Shown here in pieces: positions 34,240 to 42,672 of a stretch of 64,000 nucleotides of DNA (position 1 is the first letter of the stretch; each line of letters begins with the position of its first letter). The stretch spans positions 186,001 through 250,000 of the forward strand of contig NZ_MSZZ01000005.1 in the NCBI RefSeq assembly GCF_002093975.1, read 5' to 3'. This stretch comes from Thermoactinospora rubra (GTDB lineage Bacteria > Actinomycetota > Actinomycetes > Streptosporangiales > Streptosporangiaceae). The position numbers and the translations under genes are program-made. A model generated the notes under the pieces. It saw nothing but the letters and a program-made list of their open reading frames with translations, did no database searches and had not been told where the DNA came from.

Positions 34240-36102
34240 TCAGCGGTAGGCGGCGGCCTGGAGGCCGTAGAGGTCGGCGTAGAGGCCGTCCAGCCGCATC
34301 AGCTCCTCGTGCGTGCCCTCCTCGACGACCTTGCCGTGGTCCAGCACGTAGATCCGGTCGGCGTACCGCACGCTGGCCAGCCGGTGCGTGATCAGCACGA
34401 CCGTGCGCCCGTCGGCGTGCGAGCGGATGCGCTCGAACAGCGCGTGCTCGGCCCGGGCGTCGAGCGCCGCCGTGGGCTCGTCGCAGATGAGCAGCGGCGC
34501 GTCCCGGTGGAAGCCCCGGGCCACCGCGATGCGCTGCCACTGGCCGCCCGACAGCTCGTGCCCGTCCTTGAACCGCCGGTCGAGCAGCGTGCCGTACCCG
34601 TGGGGCAGGCCGGCGACCACCTCGTCGGCGCCCGCGACCCGCGCGGCGGCCTCCAGCGCCTCCTGGCCCTTGTCCGTCCCCATCGTGATGTTGTAGCGGG
34701 CCGTGAGCGGCCAGCGCGTGTGGTCCTGCGCGATCACGGCGATGCCGTGCCGTACCGTCTCCGGATCCAGCTCACGCAGGTCCACGCCGTCCCACGTGAT
34801 GCGCCCCGAGTCGGGTGAGTACAGCCCCGAGAGGATCTTGGCGAGCGTCGTCTTGCCCGAGCCGTTCTCCCCGACCAGCGCGATCACCTCGCCGCGGTTG
34901 ATCTCGGCGCTCACATCGGTCAGGGCCGGCGAGTCCGCTCCTGGATAGGTGAAGGTGACGTCCTCGGCCACGATGCGCTCGAAGGAGGCTGGCGCGGCGC
35001 GGCGGCGCGCCGCCGGCAGGCGCCGCTCGGCGTCGGCGCAGAAGTCGAGGAAGTCCGTGAAGTAGAGCCCGTCCTCGTACAGGCGGTTGGTGGCGAACAT
35101 CAGGTTGCCCAGCGAGGTCTGCCCCTGCCGGATGGCCAGCACGGCGGTCCCGGCGACGGCCAGCGGGATGGCGCCCACGGCCAGCAGGACGCCCAGCGCG
35201 GCGTAGACCAGCCCGGCGCCGAGGCCGCCGAGGGCCTCCCCGGTCAGCCGGGCCAGCGTCTGCCGCCTGGCCAGACGCAGCATCACCTCCTGCTGGGCGC
35301 GGGCGACGGCGTCGTAGAAGCGCAGCAGGAAGCCGCGCATGGTGAAGGAGCGCACCTCCGCCGCCGACTCCCGCCGGGCCAGCAGGTCCGCGATGATCCA
35401 CTTGCGGCGGGTGGCGGGGATGAGCGAGTACATGGTCATGTAGCGCATCCGGGCGGTGCGCACGGCGGCCCAGGCGTCGGGCAGCACGGCCAGCACCAGC
35501 AACGGCAGCAGCACCGGGTGCAGCACGCTGAGCACGCCCGCCACGGCAGCCAGGCCGACGAAGGCCGTGACGACGTTGATGGTGCTGCTCACCACGACGT
35601 CGGCCACGTCGACCCCGCGCAGCCTGGCCCGCTGCAGGGCGTCGTGGAAGTCGTGGTCGTCGTAGGAGACGAGGTCGACCCGGCTGGTCAGGCCGTACAG
35701 CCGCTCCTCGGCCAGGCGGGCGATCTGCGGGTCGAGGCGGGACTGCGCCCAGCCGGCGACCGCCTGCGTGGTCGTGCGGAGCGCGGCGGCGCCCGCCACC
35801 AGCGCCAGGCTGGGCAGGGCGGCGCGGACCCGCTCGGGCGTCGGCCCCTCGCGGAAGAGCGCCTCCAGCACGCCGGTCGTGGCCAGCAGGCCGAAGGCGG
35901 TGAAGACGCCGCCGAGCAGGTTGAGCGACACGGTGACCAGGGTGTCGCGCCGGTTGGCCTGCCACGCCAGGCGCATGGCCTGGCCGATGAGCGCCGGCAG
36001 CCGCTTGGCAATGGTCAGGAAGCGCACCGAGGCCAGCTTGTCGGCGTGGGCGTGCCAGTCGGACAGGGCGATCTCGCCGAGCTCGAGCTCTTCGTCGGCC
36101 AT
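34240..36102 (-). CDS. ABC exporter, fused permease and ATPase
   Basis: A 620-residue half-transporter. Residues about 45-330 form the six-helix membrane domain. The nucleotide-binding domain follows with Walker A GENGSGKTT, Q-loop IAQDHTRWP, signature ELSGGQWQR, Walker B LLICDEPTAALD and H-loop ITHRL. A long acidic N-terminal extension precedes the first helix. Type and length fit drug, lipid or peptide export as a homodimer. ATG 36102 is preferred; the frame extends upstream to 36249 without a ribosome site. It stands alone, convergent with the PBP gene. Confidence 0.9.
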   Translation of the reverse strand: MADEELELGEIALSDWHAHADKLASVRFLTIAKRLPALIGQAMRLAWQANRRDTLVTVSLNLLGGVFTAFGLLATTGVLEALFREGPTPERVRAALPSLALVAGAAALRTTTQAVAGWAQSRLDPQIARLAEERLYGLTSRVDLVSYDDHDFHDALQRARLRGVDVADVVVSSTINVVTAFVGLAAVAGVLSVLHPVLLPLLVLAVLPDAWAAVRTARMRYMTMYSLIPATRRKWIIADLLARRESAAEVRSFTMRGFLLRFYDAVARAQQEVMLRLARRQTLARLTGEALGGLGAGLVYAALGVLLAVGAIPLAVAGTAVLAIRQGQTSLGNLMFATNRLYEDGLYFTDFLDFCADAERRLPAARRRAAPASFERIVAEDVTFTYPGADSPALTDVSAEINRGEVIALVGENGSGKTTLAKILSGLYSPDSGRITWDGVDLRELDPETVRHGIAVIAQDHTRWPLTARYNITMGTDKGQEALEAAARVAGADEVVAGLPHGYGTLLDRRFKDGHELSGGQWQRIAVARGFHRDAPLLICDEPTAALDARAEHALFERIRSHADGRTVVLITHRLASVRYADRIYVLDHGKVVEEGTHEELMRLDGLYADLYGLQAAAYR

Positions 36103-36280
36103 ACACGTAGTGTGCGCCTCGGGGCCGACATTCGATCTACGTTCTCTGGCACGCCGTACCGGGAGCGGTCTAGGCTCGCGAGAGAGCGTTTTCCTCCTTA
36201 TCGGATTATGCGGACCTGTTATCCGCCTCGCCTTGACGTCGTTCGGCACGAGGTGGGTTGATGGGCCCTACGGGCAATAC

Positions 36281-36294
36281 TGACAACGTTGTCA
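36281..36294. promoter_or_regulatory. LacI-type operator upstream of the sugar ABC operon
   Basis: TGACAACGTTGTCA is a perfect 14-bp palindrome with the central CG step typical of LacI-family sites, 39 bases before the binding-protein start. The same core GACAACGTTGTC is found at 42636-42647 next to the LacI gene, linking the two loci. Confidence 0.85.
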
Positions 36295-36332
36295 ACGGGC
36301 GACCGACAGGGCGTTCGAGAGGACGGTGTGCG

Positions 36333-37619
36333 ATGCGACGATGGTTGGCGACCGCCGCGATGGCCGGCCTGCTGGCCCTTTCCGCCTGCGGCGGTCAGGA
36401 GCCCGGCGGCACCCAGGCCACGGGCGGCACCGCGGGCGGCAAACAGCAGGTCGAGGTCTTCTCCTGGTGGACCGGGCCGGGCGAGGCCGACGGCCTGAAG
36501 GCCATGGTGCAGATATTCCAGAAGCAGTACCCCAACTACCAGTTCTTCGACGCCGCCGTCGCGGGCGGCTCCGGCGACAAGGCCAAGGCCTTGCTGAAGA
36601 CCAAGCTCGACGGCAACCAGCCGCCGGACACCTTCCAGGGCCACGCCGGCGCCGAGCTGCAGGGCTACATCCAGGACGGCAAGCTGGAGGAGCTGAACTT
36701 CCTCTACGACGAGCTCAAGCTCAGGGACGTCTTCCCGAGCCAGCTCGTCGAGCAGATCAGCGTCGACGGCAAGATCTACTCCGTCCCGGTGAACATCCAC
36801 CGGTCCAACGTCATGTGGTTCAACCCCAACGTGCTGAAGGAGGCCGGGATCACGGCCCCGCCCAAGACGCTGGACGAGTTCATCGCCGCGCTGGAGAAGG
36901 TCAAGGGGACGGGCAAGATCCCGCTGTCCATCGGCTCGGAGTGGACGGTCACCCACCTGCTGGAGAGCGTCCTGCTCGGCTCCATGGGCACCGACGCCTA
37001 CAACGCGCTGTTCAAGCCGGGCGCCAACTGGGCCAGTCCCGAGGTGAAGACGGCGCTGGAGAAGTTCAACACGATCATGTCGTACGCCGGGGACCCGCAG
37101 GACGACTGGCAGCCCGCCGCCAAGCAGGTGGCCGACGGTCAGGCGGCCTTCAACATCATGGGTGACTGGGCCTACGGCTACTTCCACAACCCGCCGGAAG
37201 GCGGCCTGGGCAAGAAGTCCAAGGTCGACTTCGACTGGGCGCCCTCGCCCGGCACCGAGGGCACCTACCTGTGGCTGTCGGACAGCTTCACCCTCCCCAA
37301 GGGCGCCAAGAACCGCGAGGGCGCGATCGCGTGGCTCAAGGTCGCGGCCAGCAAGGAGGGTCAGGACGCCTTCAACCCCAAGAAGGGCTCGATCCCCGCG
37401 CGCAAGGACGCCGACAAGTCCCTCTACACCGACTACCTGGCCGACGCGCTCGAGGACTGGAGCGGCAACAAGCTGGCCGGGTCCATCCAGCACGGCGTGG
37501 CCGTGAACCAGCCGTGGCTGGCCTCGATCAACGAGGCGGTCGGCCTGTACCTCGGCACCAAGGACGTGGCCGCCCTCCAGCAGGCGCTCGACGCCGCGGC
37601 CAAGGCCAACCTGCAGTAG
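36333..37619 (+). CDS. Carbohydrate ABC transporter substrate-binding lipoprotein
   Basis: A 428-residue family 1 solute-binding protein. The signal peptide ends in the lipobox LSAC (Cys19) and a Gly/Thr-rich linker follows. The mature protein has family features such as VEVFSWWTGPGEADGLKAM and YSVPVNIHRSNVMWFNPNVLKEAGI. It captures a sugar or oligosaccharide outside the membrane for the two permeases encoded next. ATG 36333 has GAGAGGA upstream; an upstream TTG frame to 36258 is not needed. The upstream operator suggests sugar-inducible control by the LacI protein at 41.6 kb. Confidence 0.93.
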   Translation: MRRWLATAAMAGLLALSACGGQEPGGTQATGGTAGGKQQVEVFSWWTGPGEADGLKAMVQIFQKQYPNYQFFDAAVAGGSGDKAKALLKTKLDGNQPPDTFQGHAGAELQGYIQDGKLEELNFLYDELKLRDVFPSQLVEQISVDGKIYSVPVNIHRSNVMWFNPNVLKEAGITAPPKTLDEFIAALEKVKGTGKIPLSIGSEWTVTHLLESVLLGSMGTDAYNALFKPGANWASPEVKTALEKFNTIMSYAGDPQDDWQPAAKQVADGQAAFNIMGDWAYGYFHNPPEGGLGKKSKVDFDWAPSPGTEGTYLWLSDSFTLPKGAKNREGAIAWLKVAASKEGQDAFNPKKGSIPARKDADKSLYTDYLADALEDWSGNKLAGSIQHGVAVNQPWLASINEAVGLYLGTKDVAALQQALDAAAKANLQ

Positions 37620-37680
37620 CCAAGGCGAGGGGGTGCGGCGCCCGCCGTACCCCCTCAAGAACCCGAGGGGTGTGCGGACA

Positions 37681-38565
37681 GTGAGGCGGGCACGCACGTG
37701 GTTGCCCGGACTGCTCCTGGTGGCGCCCTCGATCGTCGCGATCGGGGTCTTCGTGTACGGCATGCTCGGCTGGAACTTCCGCCTGGCGATGACCGACCGG
37801 CACAGCACGCGCCAGCCAGAGGAGCATTTCGTCGGGCTCGAGAACTTCATCAACATCTGGAGCGAGGCCAGGTGGCACCTGTCGGTCCGGCACGCGGTCG
37901 TCTTCACGGTCGTCTTCGTGCTGGGCGCCCTGCTGCTGGGCTGGTTCCTGGCGTTCCTGATGGAGAAGGGCATCAAGGGCGAGGGGACGTTCCGGACGAT
38001 CTATCTGTTCCCGATGGCCATCTCCTTCGTCGCGACCGGCATCGTCTGGCGCTGGCTGATGAACTCCGGCCAGGACGAGCGGGCGGTCGGGCTGAACCGG
38101 CTCTTCGACGCCATCGGGCTGCCCCAGTGGGCGTGGTTCCGGGATCCCGAGTGGGGGATGGCCGCCATGGCGATCCCTGCAATCTGGCAAATGTCGGGAT
38201 ATGTCATGGCGCTCTTCCTGGCAGGCTTCCGCGGCGTGCCGGAGGAGCTGCGTGAGGCGGCCCGCGTCGACGGCTGCACGGAGTGGGGCGTCTACCGGCA
38301 CGTGGTGCTGCCGATGCTCCGCCCGGTGACGCTGTCGGCGCTGATCATCCTCGGGCACATCTCGCTGAAGGTCTTCGACCTCATCGTGGCGGTGTCCGGC
38401 AAGCAGATCATCACGGACGTGCCCGCGGTCTACATGTGGGTGGCGGTCTTCGACTCCGACGACCCGGCCAAGGGCGCGACCATCGCGGCCTACATCGTCC
38501 TGGCCGTGGCGGTGTTCGTGATCCCCTACCTGGTGTGGTCGGTGCGGAAGGAGAAGCAGTCATGA
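37681..38565 (+). CDS. Carbohydrate ABC transporter permease (MalF type)
   Basis: A 294-residue binding-protein-dependent permease with six membrane helices and the EAA loop (EELREAARVDGCTEWGVYRHVVLPML), which docks the ATPase. GTG 37681 follows GAGGGG at a workable distance; GTG 37672 is an alternative. It forms the channel with the next gene product. No ATPase is encoded in the operon, so a shared MsiK-like ATPase elsewhere in the genome is expected, as is usual in actinomycetes. Confidence 0.93.
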   Translation: MRRARTWLPGLLLVAPSIVAIGVFVYGMLGWNFRLAMTDRHSTRQPEEHFVGLENFINIWSEARWHLSVRHAVVFTVVFVLGALLLGWFLAFLMEKGIKGEGTFRTIYLFPMAISFVATGIVWRWLMNSGQDERAVGLNRLFDAIGLPQWAWFRDPEWGMAAMAIPAIWQMSGYVMALFLAGFRGVPEELREAARVDGCTEWGVYRHVVLPMLRPVTLSALIILGHISLKVFDLIVAVSGKQIITDVPAVYMWVAVFDSDDPAKGATIAAYIVLAVAVFVIPYLVWSVRKEKQS

Positions 38566-39431
38566 CCGCCGTGGCGGTGCGGAGCGTGGGCCGGCGCCGC
38601 GTCACGGCCGGGGTGAAGCTGTTCTTCCTCGTCGCCTTCGTGATGATCTTCCTGATCCCGGTCTACGTGCTGCTGGCCACCAGCTTCAAGCCGCTGTCGG
38701 AGGCCGACCCCTCCCAGGCGTGGAACCTGCCGCAGACCTGGACCGCCGAGGCCTGGCGGGTGGCCTGGGAGAAGCTGCGGCCGGGCATCTGGAACAGCAT
38801 CCAGCTGGCCGTCCCCGGCTCGCTGCTGTCGTGCGCGCTGGGGTCGATGAACGGCTACGTGCTGTCCAAGTGGCGCTTCCCGGGCGCGGACGTGCTGTTC
38901 ACGCTGTTCCTGTTCGGCATGTTCATCCCCTACCAGGGCGTCATGATCCCGCTGGTGCAGCTGCTGGTGAACCTGGACTCGCTGGCCGGCACCCAGGGCG
39001 TCTTCTATGGCGGCATCCCCGGCCTGGTGCTCGCGCACGTCGTCTACGGCATCCCGATCTGCACGCTGATCTTCAGGAACTACTACGTCACGATCCCGAC
39101 CGAGCTGATCGAGGCCTCCCGCGTCGACGGCGCGGGCATGCTGCGCACGTACTGGTCGGTCGTCCTGCCGGTGTCCGGCCCGGCCATCGCCGTGGTGATC
39201 ATCTGGCAGTTCACGTCGCTGTGGAACGACTTCCTCTTCGCCGTGTTCCTCACCAGCCCGCAGAACTGGCCGACGACGGTCATGCTCAACAACATCGCCG
39301 GGGCGCAGGCCACGCCGTACAGCCAGCAGATGGCCGCGGCGATCCTGGCCTCGATCCCGACGATGGTGATCTACGTGGTGCTCGGGCGGTTCTTCATGCG
39401 CGGCCTCATGGCCGGCGCGCTGAAGGGTTGA
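38562..39431 (+). CDS. Carbohydrate ABC transporter permease (MalG type)
   Basis: A 289-residue permease with six helices and the EAA motif ELIEASRVDGAGMLRTYWSVVLPVSGP. Its ATG overlaps the stop of the first permease (ATGA). The 3' end is unusual: the 15 bases containing the last codons and stop are exactly duplicated, and the copy extends into the convergent regulator gene. The partner ATPase is not in this window. Confidence 0.93.
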   Translation: MTAVAVRSVGRRRVTAGVKLFFLVAFVMIFLIPVYVLLATSFKPLSEADPSQAWNLPQTWTAEAWRVAWEKLRPGIWNSIQLAVPGSLLSCALGSMNGYVLSKWRFPGADVLFTLFLFGMFIPYQGVMIPLVQLLVNLDSLAGTQGVFYGGIPGLVLAHVVYGIPICTLIFRNYYVTIPTELIEASRVDGAGMLRTYWSVVLPVSGPAIAVVIIWQFTSLWNDFLFAVFLTSPQNWPTTVMLNNIAGAQATPYSQQMAAAILASIPTMVIYVVLGRFFMRGLMAGALKG

Positions 39432-40404
39432 GCGCTGAAGGGTTGAGCAGGGCGTCGCCCAGCGGCGTGCGGCTGTAGAGCACCTGCCGTCCGGCGCGGG
39501 CCCCGGCCACCAGCCCGGCCCGGCGCAGGGCGGCCAGGTGCTCGCCGGTCGTGCCGACGCTCTGCCCGAGCAGCGCGGCGAGCTGGGTGGTGGAGGCCGG
39601 GGCGTCCAGCTCGGCGAGGATCCGCGCGCGGCTGCGCCCGACGAGCCCGGCCAGGTCCCGGCTCACCGGCGGCGCCGCCGCGATCCCGCGCGCCGGGTAG
39701 ACCAGCGCGTACGGCCAGGCCTCCGCCAGGTAGGCGGTCATGCGGCCGGGGAAGACGGTCGGCAGGAACAGCAGCCCCCGGCCGTCGAGCCGGAGCGTGC
39801 CCTCGGGGGTGACGTGCACCTCGATGCGGCTCGGCGGCACCCAGCGCACGTGCGGGCTCAGATCGTCCAGCGCCGCGGCCCAGCCGTAGGCGGCCAGCCG
39901 CCCGGCCCGGTGCGCGATGTCGCGCTGGAGGACGGCGTGGAAGCGGGGCCACTCGGCCGAGACGATCTCCCGCCACAGCGCCTCCATGGCCTCGGCCAGC
40001 AGCTCGACGATGTCCGGCCCGAGCAGCAGCCGCCGCTCCGCCTCGCCGGCCCGTGGCCCGGACGCCAGGACCCGTGCGATCTCGTCGTGCGCCTGCTCCA
40101 GCGGGACCGCGCGCATGGCCGCCAGCTCCGCCTCGAACGGCACGTCGATCCCCGTGGGCGGCGGCGCGAGGAAGTCCACGTTCGCCGCGCCCCTGTTGCC
40201 GCAGATCAGCCGCATCAGCCGCAGTCCCGGCAGGGCCCGCCTGAGCCGCAGGTACGGCTCCCGCCACCGGTCCCGCCACGCGCGGTGCACTCCGGCGGCC
40301 CGCTTGCCGTCCAGCACGAGCTGGGCCTGCATGGTCTCCACCAGCGGCGAGACGGCGAAGCGGCTGGCGGCCACGTCCTGCGGCGTCACCAGCAGCGTGT
40401 ACAT
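39406..40404 (-). CDS. Winged-helix regulator (ArsR-like HTH at C-terminus)
   Basis: A 332-residue protein with a long N-terminal region of unknown fold (about 1-240) and a C-terminal ArsR-type winged helix (ARILAELDAPASTTQLAALLGQSVGTTGEHLAALRRAGLVAGARAGRQVLYSRTPLG). Such DUF5937-like/ArsR fusions are common in actinobacteria and often flank MFS genes. Here the MFS gene is divergent and a perfect 24-bp inverted repeat covers the regulator's own start codon, implying tight autoregulation. Ligand unknown. Its 3' end overlaps the sugar permease by 26 bases. Confidence 0.82.
   Translation of the reverse strand: MYTLLVTPQDVAASRFAVSPLVETMQAQLVLDGKRAAGVHRAWRDRWREPYLRLRRALPGLRLMRLICGNRGAANVDFLAPPPTGIDVPFEAELAAMRAVPLEQAHDEIARVLASGPRAGEAERRLLLGPDIVELLAEAMEALWREIVSAEWPRFHAVLQRDIAHRAGRLAAYGWAAALDDLSPHVRWVPPSRIEVHVTPEGTLRLDGRGLLFLPTVFPGRMTAYLAEAWPYALVYPARGIAAAPPVSRDLAGLVGRSRARILAELDAPASTTQLAALLGQSVGTTGEHLAALRRAGLVAGARAGRQVLYSRTPLGDALLNPSALNPSARRP
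39417..39446. repeat. 15-bp tandem duplication across the permease stop codon
   Basis: GCGCTGAAGGGTTGA occurs twice head to tail (39417-39431 and 39432-39446). The first copy ends exactly with the permease stop. On the other strand the duplication gives the C-terminal peptide repeat NPSALNPSA in the convergent regulator, keeping its frame because 15 is a multiple of three. Confidence 0.92.
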
Positions 40405-40426
40405 CTTTCGGTTATATCCGAAAGAT
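40403..40426. promoter_or_regulatory. Perfect inverted repeat at the wHTH-regulator/MFS divergent promoter
   Basis: ATCTTTCGG-TTATAT-CCGAAAGAT, with 9-bp perfect arms and a 6-bp AT spacer, overlaps the regulator's ATG (40402-40404) and lies 37 bases before the MFS start. This is a strong candidate operator for the ArsR-like protein. Confidence 0.82.
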
Positions 40427-40462
40427 TCGCCGGGGCGGCGGGCCCGGGGCCACGCTGGCCCG

Positions 40463-41653
40463 GTGACCCAGGCGCAGGAACCCCGGACCCAGGAATCCCG
40501 AGCTCAGGAACGCGGCGCGAGATTCGGCGAGGTCTTCGCCGTCGGCGAGTTCAGGGTGCTCTTCGGCAGCTTCGCGCTGCTGATAGCGGGGGACTCGATG
40601 AAGATGCTGGCGCTGTCGGTGCTGGTGTACGCCAGGACCGGCTCGCCGGGCCTGTCCGCGGCGGCCTACATGGCGGGCTGGCTGCCCTACGTCGTCGGCG
40701 GGCTGTTCCTGCTGTCGCCGGCCGACCGCCTGCCGCCGCGGCTCCTCATGATCGCCGGTGAGGTGACGCGCCTGGTCACCTGCCTGCTGATCGCCTTCGC
40801 CGGGCTGCCGATCTGGGCGATGCTGGCGCTGGTGCTGGCCGGTGGGCTGTTCACCCCGATGTTCATGGCCGCGAGGTCGGCCATGCTGCCGGAGATCCTG
40901 CCGGGCGACCTGTTCGTGCTCGGCCGGTCGGTGCTGGGCGTGACCTCGGCCGGCGGGCAGGTCGCGGGCATGGCGCTGGGCGGCGCCGTCATCGCCGCGG
41001 CCGGGCCGGAGGGCGCGCTGGCCTGCACGGCGGCGCTGAGCGCGCTGTCGGCGCTGGTGCTGCGGTTCGGCCTGCCGTACCGGAAGGCCAGGGGCGGGGC
41101 GGGCGGCACGCTGGCGGTCAACAGGCGGCTGCTGGCCGACGCCCGGGTGAGGCGGCTGCTGCTGGCGCAGTGGGCGCCGGTGGTGTTCCTGGCCGGGGCC
41201 GAGGCGATGGTGGTGCCCTACCTGGGCGGCCAGGCGGGCCTGGTGCTCGGGATGGCCGCGGCCGGGATGGCGGCGGGGGAGTTCGCGGTGGGCCGCTTCG
41301 CCGCGCCGCGCCTGCGTGAACGGCTCTCGCGGCCCCTCGCGGTGGCGATGGGCCTGCCGTGGCTGGTCTTCGCCGTGCGGCCCGGCCTGGCGGTGGCCGC
41401 CGTCTGCGCGGCGCTGTCGGCGGCCTGCCTGGCCTACACCCTCGGCCTGCAGCGGGCCTTCCTGGAGGCGGTGCCGCGGGAGGTGCGCGGGCAGGCGTTC
41501 GGCCTGCAGTTCACCGGGCTGATGACCGGGCAGGCGCTCGGCGCCGCGCTCGTCGGAGCCCTGGGCGAGGCGCTGGGCCCGCACCTGGCGATCGCGGCGG
41601 CCGGCGCGGCGGTGATGCTCCTGGCCGTCCTCACCGTGCCACGGACCCCCTGA
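40463..41653 (+). CDS. MFS transporter
   Basis: A 396-residue major facilitator protein of the MFS_3/drug-efflux type with about twelve helices. After a polar N-terminus of about 20 residues (Gln/Arg/Glu-rich) the first helix begins at about FRVLFGSFALLIAGDS. GTG 40463 is the first start after the inverted repeat; the frame continues upstream only as antisense of the regulator. It is probably induced when the adjacent wHTH regulator binds its ligand. Its last 23 bases overlap the convergent lacI gene. Confidence 0.87.
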   Translation: MTQAQEPRTQESRAQERGARFGEVFAVGEFRVLFGSFALLIAGDSMKMLALSVLVYARTGSPGLSAAAYMAGWLPYVVGGLFLLSPADRLPPRLLMIAGEVTRLVTCLLIAFAGLPIWAMLALVLAGGLFTPMFMAARSAMLPEILPGDLFVLGRSVLGVTSAGGQVAGMALGGAVIAAAGPEGALACTAALSALSALVLRFGLPYRKARGGAGGTLAVNRRLLADARVRRLLLAQWAPVVFLAGAEAMVVPYLGGQAGLVLGMAAAGMAAGEFAVGRFAAPRLRERLSRPLAVAMGLPWLVFAVRPGLAVAAVCAALSAACLAYTLGLQRAFLEAVPREVRGQAFGLQFTGLMTGQALGAALVGALGEALGPHLAIAAAGAAVMLLAVLTVPRTP

Positions 41654-42605
41654 CGACCAGCCGGACCGGCAGCCGGACGTGCTCGGCCGGGCCACGGTCG
41701 CCCGCGATCCGCCGGAACAGCAGGTCCGCCGCCATCCGTCCCATGCCCACCGGGTCCTGCGCCACCACCGTCACGCCGGGGGAGAGCAGGTCGGCCAGCT
41801 CGAAGTCGTCGAACCCGACCAGCGGCAGCCACCTGCCGCACATCGCGCGCAGGACCGTCACGGTGATCCGGCCGTTGCCGGTGAACAGCGCCGTCGGCGG
41901 GTCCTCCAGGGCCAGCATCCGCTCCAGGTCGGCGCGGACCGACTCCGGGGTGGGCGGATGCATGGCCACCAGGCGCTCGTCGAACAGCTCGCCCAGCGTC
42001 TCGCGGTAGCCGCGCAGCCGCTCGGTCGCGGTGTAGATGGCCGGGCTGTCGCCGAGGAAGGCGATGCGGCGGTGGCCGCCCGCCAGGAGGTGCCGGACCG
42101 CCAGGGCCGCACCGCCCGCGTTGTCGCACAGCACGGTGTCGGCGTCCAGGCCCGGGCCCGGCGGCCGGTCGACGAAGACCGCGGGGACGCCGGCCTCCAG
42201 CTCGGGCCGCAGGTAGGCGTGGTCGTCCCCGGCGGGCACCACGATGAGGCCGTCCACGCGGCGGTTGCAGAAGGCCAGCACCAGCTCGCGTTCGCGGGCG
42301 GGGTCCTCGCCGGAGGAGCCGGTCAGCAGCAGGCACCCGTGCCGGATCGCGGCGTCCTCGACCGCCCGGCTCAGCCCGGAGTAGAAGGGGTCGGCGACGT
42401 CCTCGATGACCAGCCCGATGGTGGAGGTCCTGCCGCTCCGCAGCATCCTGGCGCTCTCGTTGCGGCGGTAGCCCAGGCGCGCGATGGCCTCGCGCACCCG
42501 CTCCGCGGTCGCCGGGCGGACGCCGGGCTCCCCGTTGACGACCCGGGAGACGGTCTTCAGCGCGACCCCGGCCGCCTCCGCGACGTCCTTCATCGTTGGC
42601 CTCAC
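41631..42605 (-). CDS. LacI-family regulator, likely controlling the sugar ABC operon
   Basis: A 324-residue LacI repressor. The N-terminal HTH and hinge (TMKDVAEAAGVALKTVSRVVNGEPGVRPATAERVREAI; RSGRTSTIGLVI) are followed by a periplasmic-binding-protein-like sensor domain. GTG 42605 gives the usual short lead before TMKDVA; ATG 42593 is an alternative. The operator core 31 bases upstream matches the site at 36281 before the carbohydrate importer, so the two loci form one regulon even though 3.7 kb of unrelated genes lies between. The inducer is presumably the imported sugar. Confidence 0.92.
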   Translation of the reverse strand: MRPTMKDVAEAAGVALKTVSRVVNGEPGVRPATAERVREAIARLGYRRNESARMLRSGRTSTIGLVIEDVADPFYSGLSRAVEDAAIRHGCLLLTGSSGEDPARERELVLAFCNRRVDGLIVVPAGDDHAYLRPELEAGVPAVFVDRPPGPGLDADTVLCDNAGGAALAVRHLLAGGHRRIAFLGDSPAIYTATERLRGYRETLGELFDERLVAMHPPTPESVRADLERMLALEDPPTALFTGNGRITVTVLRAMCGRWLPLVGFDDFELADLLSPGVTVVAQDPVGMGRMAADLLFRRIAGDRGPAEHVRLPVRLVVRGSVAR

Positions 42606-42635
42606 GCCAGGATCATCGCCCAGCGGGGCCCGGCG

Positions 42636-42648
42636 GACAACGTTGTCA
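42636..42648. promoter_or_regulatory. LacI-type operator between lacI and CynX-like MFS gene
   Basis: GACAACGTTGTC (42636-42647, then A) is a perfect 12-bp palindrome identical to the core of the 36281 site. It lies between divergent lacI (start 42605) and the MFS gene (start 42673), so both may respond to the same repressor. Confidence 0.85.
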
Positions 42649-42672
42649 GCGGTCCGCCTACGCTGGATCACG

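Noticed and set aside
34240..38565. The ABC exporter at 34.2-36.1 kb as the missing ATPase of the sugar importer
   Set aside because: It is a fused exporter half-transporter with its own membrane domain, transcribed in the opposite direction; importer ATPases of this class are soluble MsiK-like proteins.
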